Assembly: GCA_002785325.1 (NCBI GenBank)
Contig: PFMH01000001.1
Location: 1-6,320 of the forward strand
Origin: a bacterium (Candidatus Howlettbacteria) CG_4_10_14_0_8_um_filter_40_9
Lineage (GTDB): Bacteria > Patescibacteriota > CPR2 > UBA1875 > GCA-2785325
DNA: 6,320 nt
Direction of reading: 5' to 3'
Part shown: in pieces, positions 5,186-6,320 of the stretch
How the letters are laid out: each line of letters begins with the position of its first letter
How positions within the stretch are numbered: the first letter of the stretch is position 1
The notes under the pieces: model-generated
The model's input: the letters and a program-made list of their open reading frames with translations, nothing else
Databases searched by the model: none
Told to the model about the DNA's origin: nothing
Program-made: the position numbers and the translations under genes

Positions 5186-5674
5186 ATGTCATCAAATCGA
5201 CACCTTTCCAGGATAATAGCGATGCAGACACTCTTCGAGTGGGATTTTTTGAATGTAAAATGCGGTAAAGATCTTGATCTAAGAAAAGATTTCCCGATAA
5301 TCTTTGAAAGAAACTATAAAGAATTTGCTTCGAGCATCGACAGCGAAAACTTTGCAAACGACTTGGTGAGCGGAGTAATGTCTAGCAGGGATGCTATCGA
5401 CGACATCATAAAGCCGGCAGCTCCGGAGTGGCCGATCGACCAGATCGCGCTTGTGGACTTGGAGGTTTTAAGAGTCGGAATTTATGAGTTGCTTTTTGCA
5501 AAAGATGTTCCGCCAAAGGTGGCGATAAACGAGGCGGTAGAAACGGCAAAAGCTTTCGGCGGAGAAAATTCCAGCAGATTTGTAAACGGCGTTTTAGGTA
5601 CGGTTTACCGAGCTTCAGACATCTACAAACCGGAGGAAGACGTGAGGGCAAATAAAGGAGATAAGAATGAGTGA
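5186..5674 (+). CDS. nusB: Transcription antitermination factor NusB
   Basis: NusB pairs with S10 (NusE) on boxA RNA to support antitermination of rRNA operons. The 162-residue product begins SSNRHLSRIIAMQTLFEWDF, the typical NusB N-terminal helix with its RxxAxxxLF-like pattern. It carries the C-terminal signature PEWPIDQIALVDLEVLRVGIYELL (residues about 80-103), then VPPKVAINEAVETAKAFG and SRFVNGVLGTVY (about 108-141). The last 20 residues, rich in Lys, Asp and Glu, extend beyond the usual fold (E. coli NusB is 139 residues). No Shine-Dalgarno sequence precedes ATG 5186, which lies 13 bases after the preceding stop, so translation may be coupled or leaderless-like. The start is fixed by the N-terminal family match. 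The 3' end overlaps rnc by 8 bases. Confidence 0.96.
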   Translation: MSSNRHLSRIIAMQTLFEWDFLNVKCGKDLDLRKDFPIIFERNYKEFASSIDSENFANDLVSGVMSSRDAIDDIIKPAAPEWPIDQIALVDLEVLRVGIYELLFAKDVPPKVAINEAVETAKAFGGENSSRFVNGVLGTVYRASDIYKPEEDVRANKGDKNE

Positions 5675-6320
5675 AGATTTAGAAATGATAGAAAAAAAAA
5701 TAGGTCTTACTTTTGATAATAAAGACTTTTTAAAGCTTGCCTTTACCCATCGTTCTTATCTGAATGAAAATAAAAGGATAAAAGAGCACAATGAAAGATT
5801 AGAGTTTTTAGGGGATGCGGTTTTAGAGCTCGCCGTTACTGAACATTTGTATAAAAATTATAAAAATCCGGAAGGCGAACTGACCAACTGGAGGAGCGCT
5901 TTGGTAAAAACGGAAACGATATCCGAAACGGCTAAAGAACTGGGGTATGAAGAACACCTAAAACTCTCGAAAGGCGAATCAAAAAGTACCGGAAGGGCGC
6001 GTCAGCTTATACTCGCAAATACCTTTGAAGCTGTGGTTGGTGCGATCTATCTCGATCAAGGATTTGAAGTAGCGAGAAAATTTATCGAAGAAAAACTTAT
6101 CGTCAAACTTCCGAAGATATTGGAAACTAAGGCGTACATTGATGCAAAGAGCAGTTTTCAGGAACTCGCTCAAGAAAAAGAAGGGATAACCCCAGTCTAC
6201 AAAGTGTTGAGTGAAGAAGGTCCTGACCATGAAAAGATATTTACGATGGGCGTCTATCTCGAGGAGAAGCAGATCGGTAAAGGAACGGGTCCATCGAAGC
6301 AATCAGCAGAACAAGCCGCG
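5667..6320 (+). CDS. rnc: Ribonuclease III, 3' end outside window
   Basis: RNase III cleaves double-stranded RNA, including rRNA precursors. ATG 5667 follows AAAGGAG (5654-5660) with a 6-base spacer and overlaps the nusB stop (5672-5674), indicating translational coupling. The 218 visible residues include the signature NERLEFLGDAVLEL, with metal-site residues E43, E46 and D50 matching E. coli E38, E41 and D45. In ANTFEAVVGAIYLD the second-site residues are N118 and E121; E. coli has Asp at the first position, but Asn there occurs in other bacteria as I recall it. The double-stranded RNA-binding domain starts near residue 158 (DAKSSFQELAQEK) and reaches GPSKQSAEQAA at the window edge, so only a short C-terminus is missing. 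Confidence 0.96.
   Translation, partial: MSEDLEMIEKKIGLTFDNKDFLKLAFTHRSYLNENKRIKEHNERLEFLGDAVLELAVTEHLYKNYKNPEGELTNWRSALVKTETISETAKELGYEEHLKLSKGESKSTGRARQLILANTFEAVVGAIYLDQGFEVARKFIEEKLIVKLPKILETKAYIDAKSSFQELAQEKEGITPVYKVLSEEGPDHEKIFTMGVYLEEKQIGKGTGPSKQSAEQAA

Overview
The window looks like chromosomal DNA of a Candidate Phyla Radiation (Patescibacteria, probably Parcubacteria-like) bacterium. The reasons are moderate-to-low GC, compact single-strand gene order, several starts with weak or no Shine-Dalgarno sequence, short degenerate AT/GG-rich repeats between and inside genes, and a yceD/DUF177-rpmF-nusB-rnc style cluster. TGA acts as a normal stop (nusB, the four-helix-bundle gene), so code 11 fits. 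The lineage is an inference; no rRNA is present.

All genes supported here lie on the + strand. Bases 2-547 hold the 3' part of a C39-like cysteine peptidase gene. Bases 548-676 hold a probable promoter and two abutting 15-nt hairpins in the leader of leuS. Bases 677-3544 are leuS, encoding a 955-residue leucyl-tRNA synthetase that carries an extra ASCH (PUA-like) domain inside the start of its CP1 editing domain. Bases 3545-3765 are an intergenic leader with an extended -10 promoter, an imperfect direct repeat and a palindromic repeat block. Then comes a ribosome/RNA cluster: a short DUF177 (YceD-like) protein, a small membrane protein, rpmF (L32), a four-helix-bundle (23S rRNA intervening-sequence type) protein, nusB, and rnc (RNase III), which runs off the end of the window.

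Functionally the region is about translation and stable RNA: charging of tRNA-Leu, large-subunit protein L32 and its usual DUF177 neighbour, NusB for rRNA transcription antitermination, and RNase III for rRNA processing. The four-helix-bundle gene interrupts this group and looks like an inserted cassette, flanked by short inverted repeats and preceded by a 28-bp direct repeat that reaches into the end of rpmF.

The most notable item is the LeuRS with an internal ASCH domain. It sits in a roughly 1-kb stretch of lower GC than the rest of the gene, and is joined through a low-complexity linker that resembles the intergenic repeat sequence. This suggests domain-scale acquisition of the editing module.
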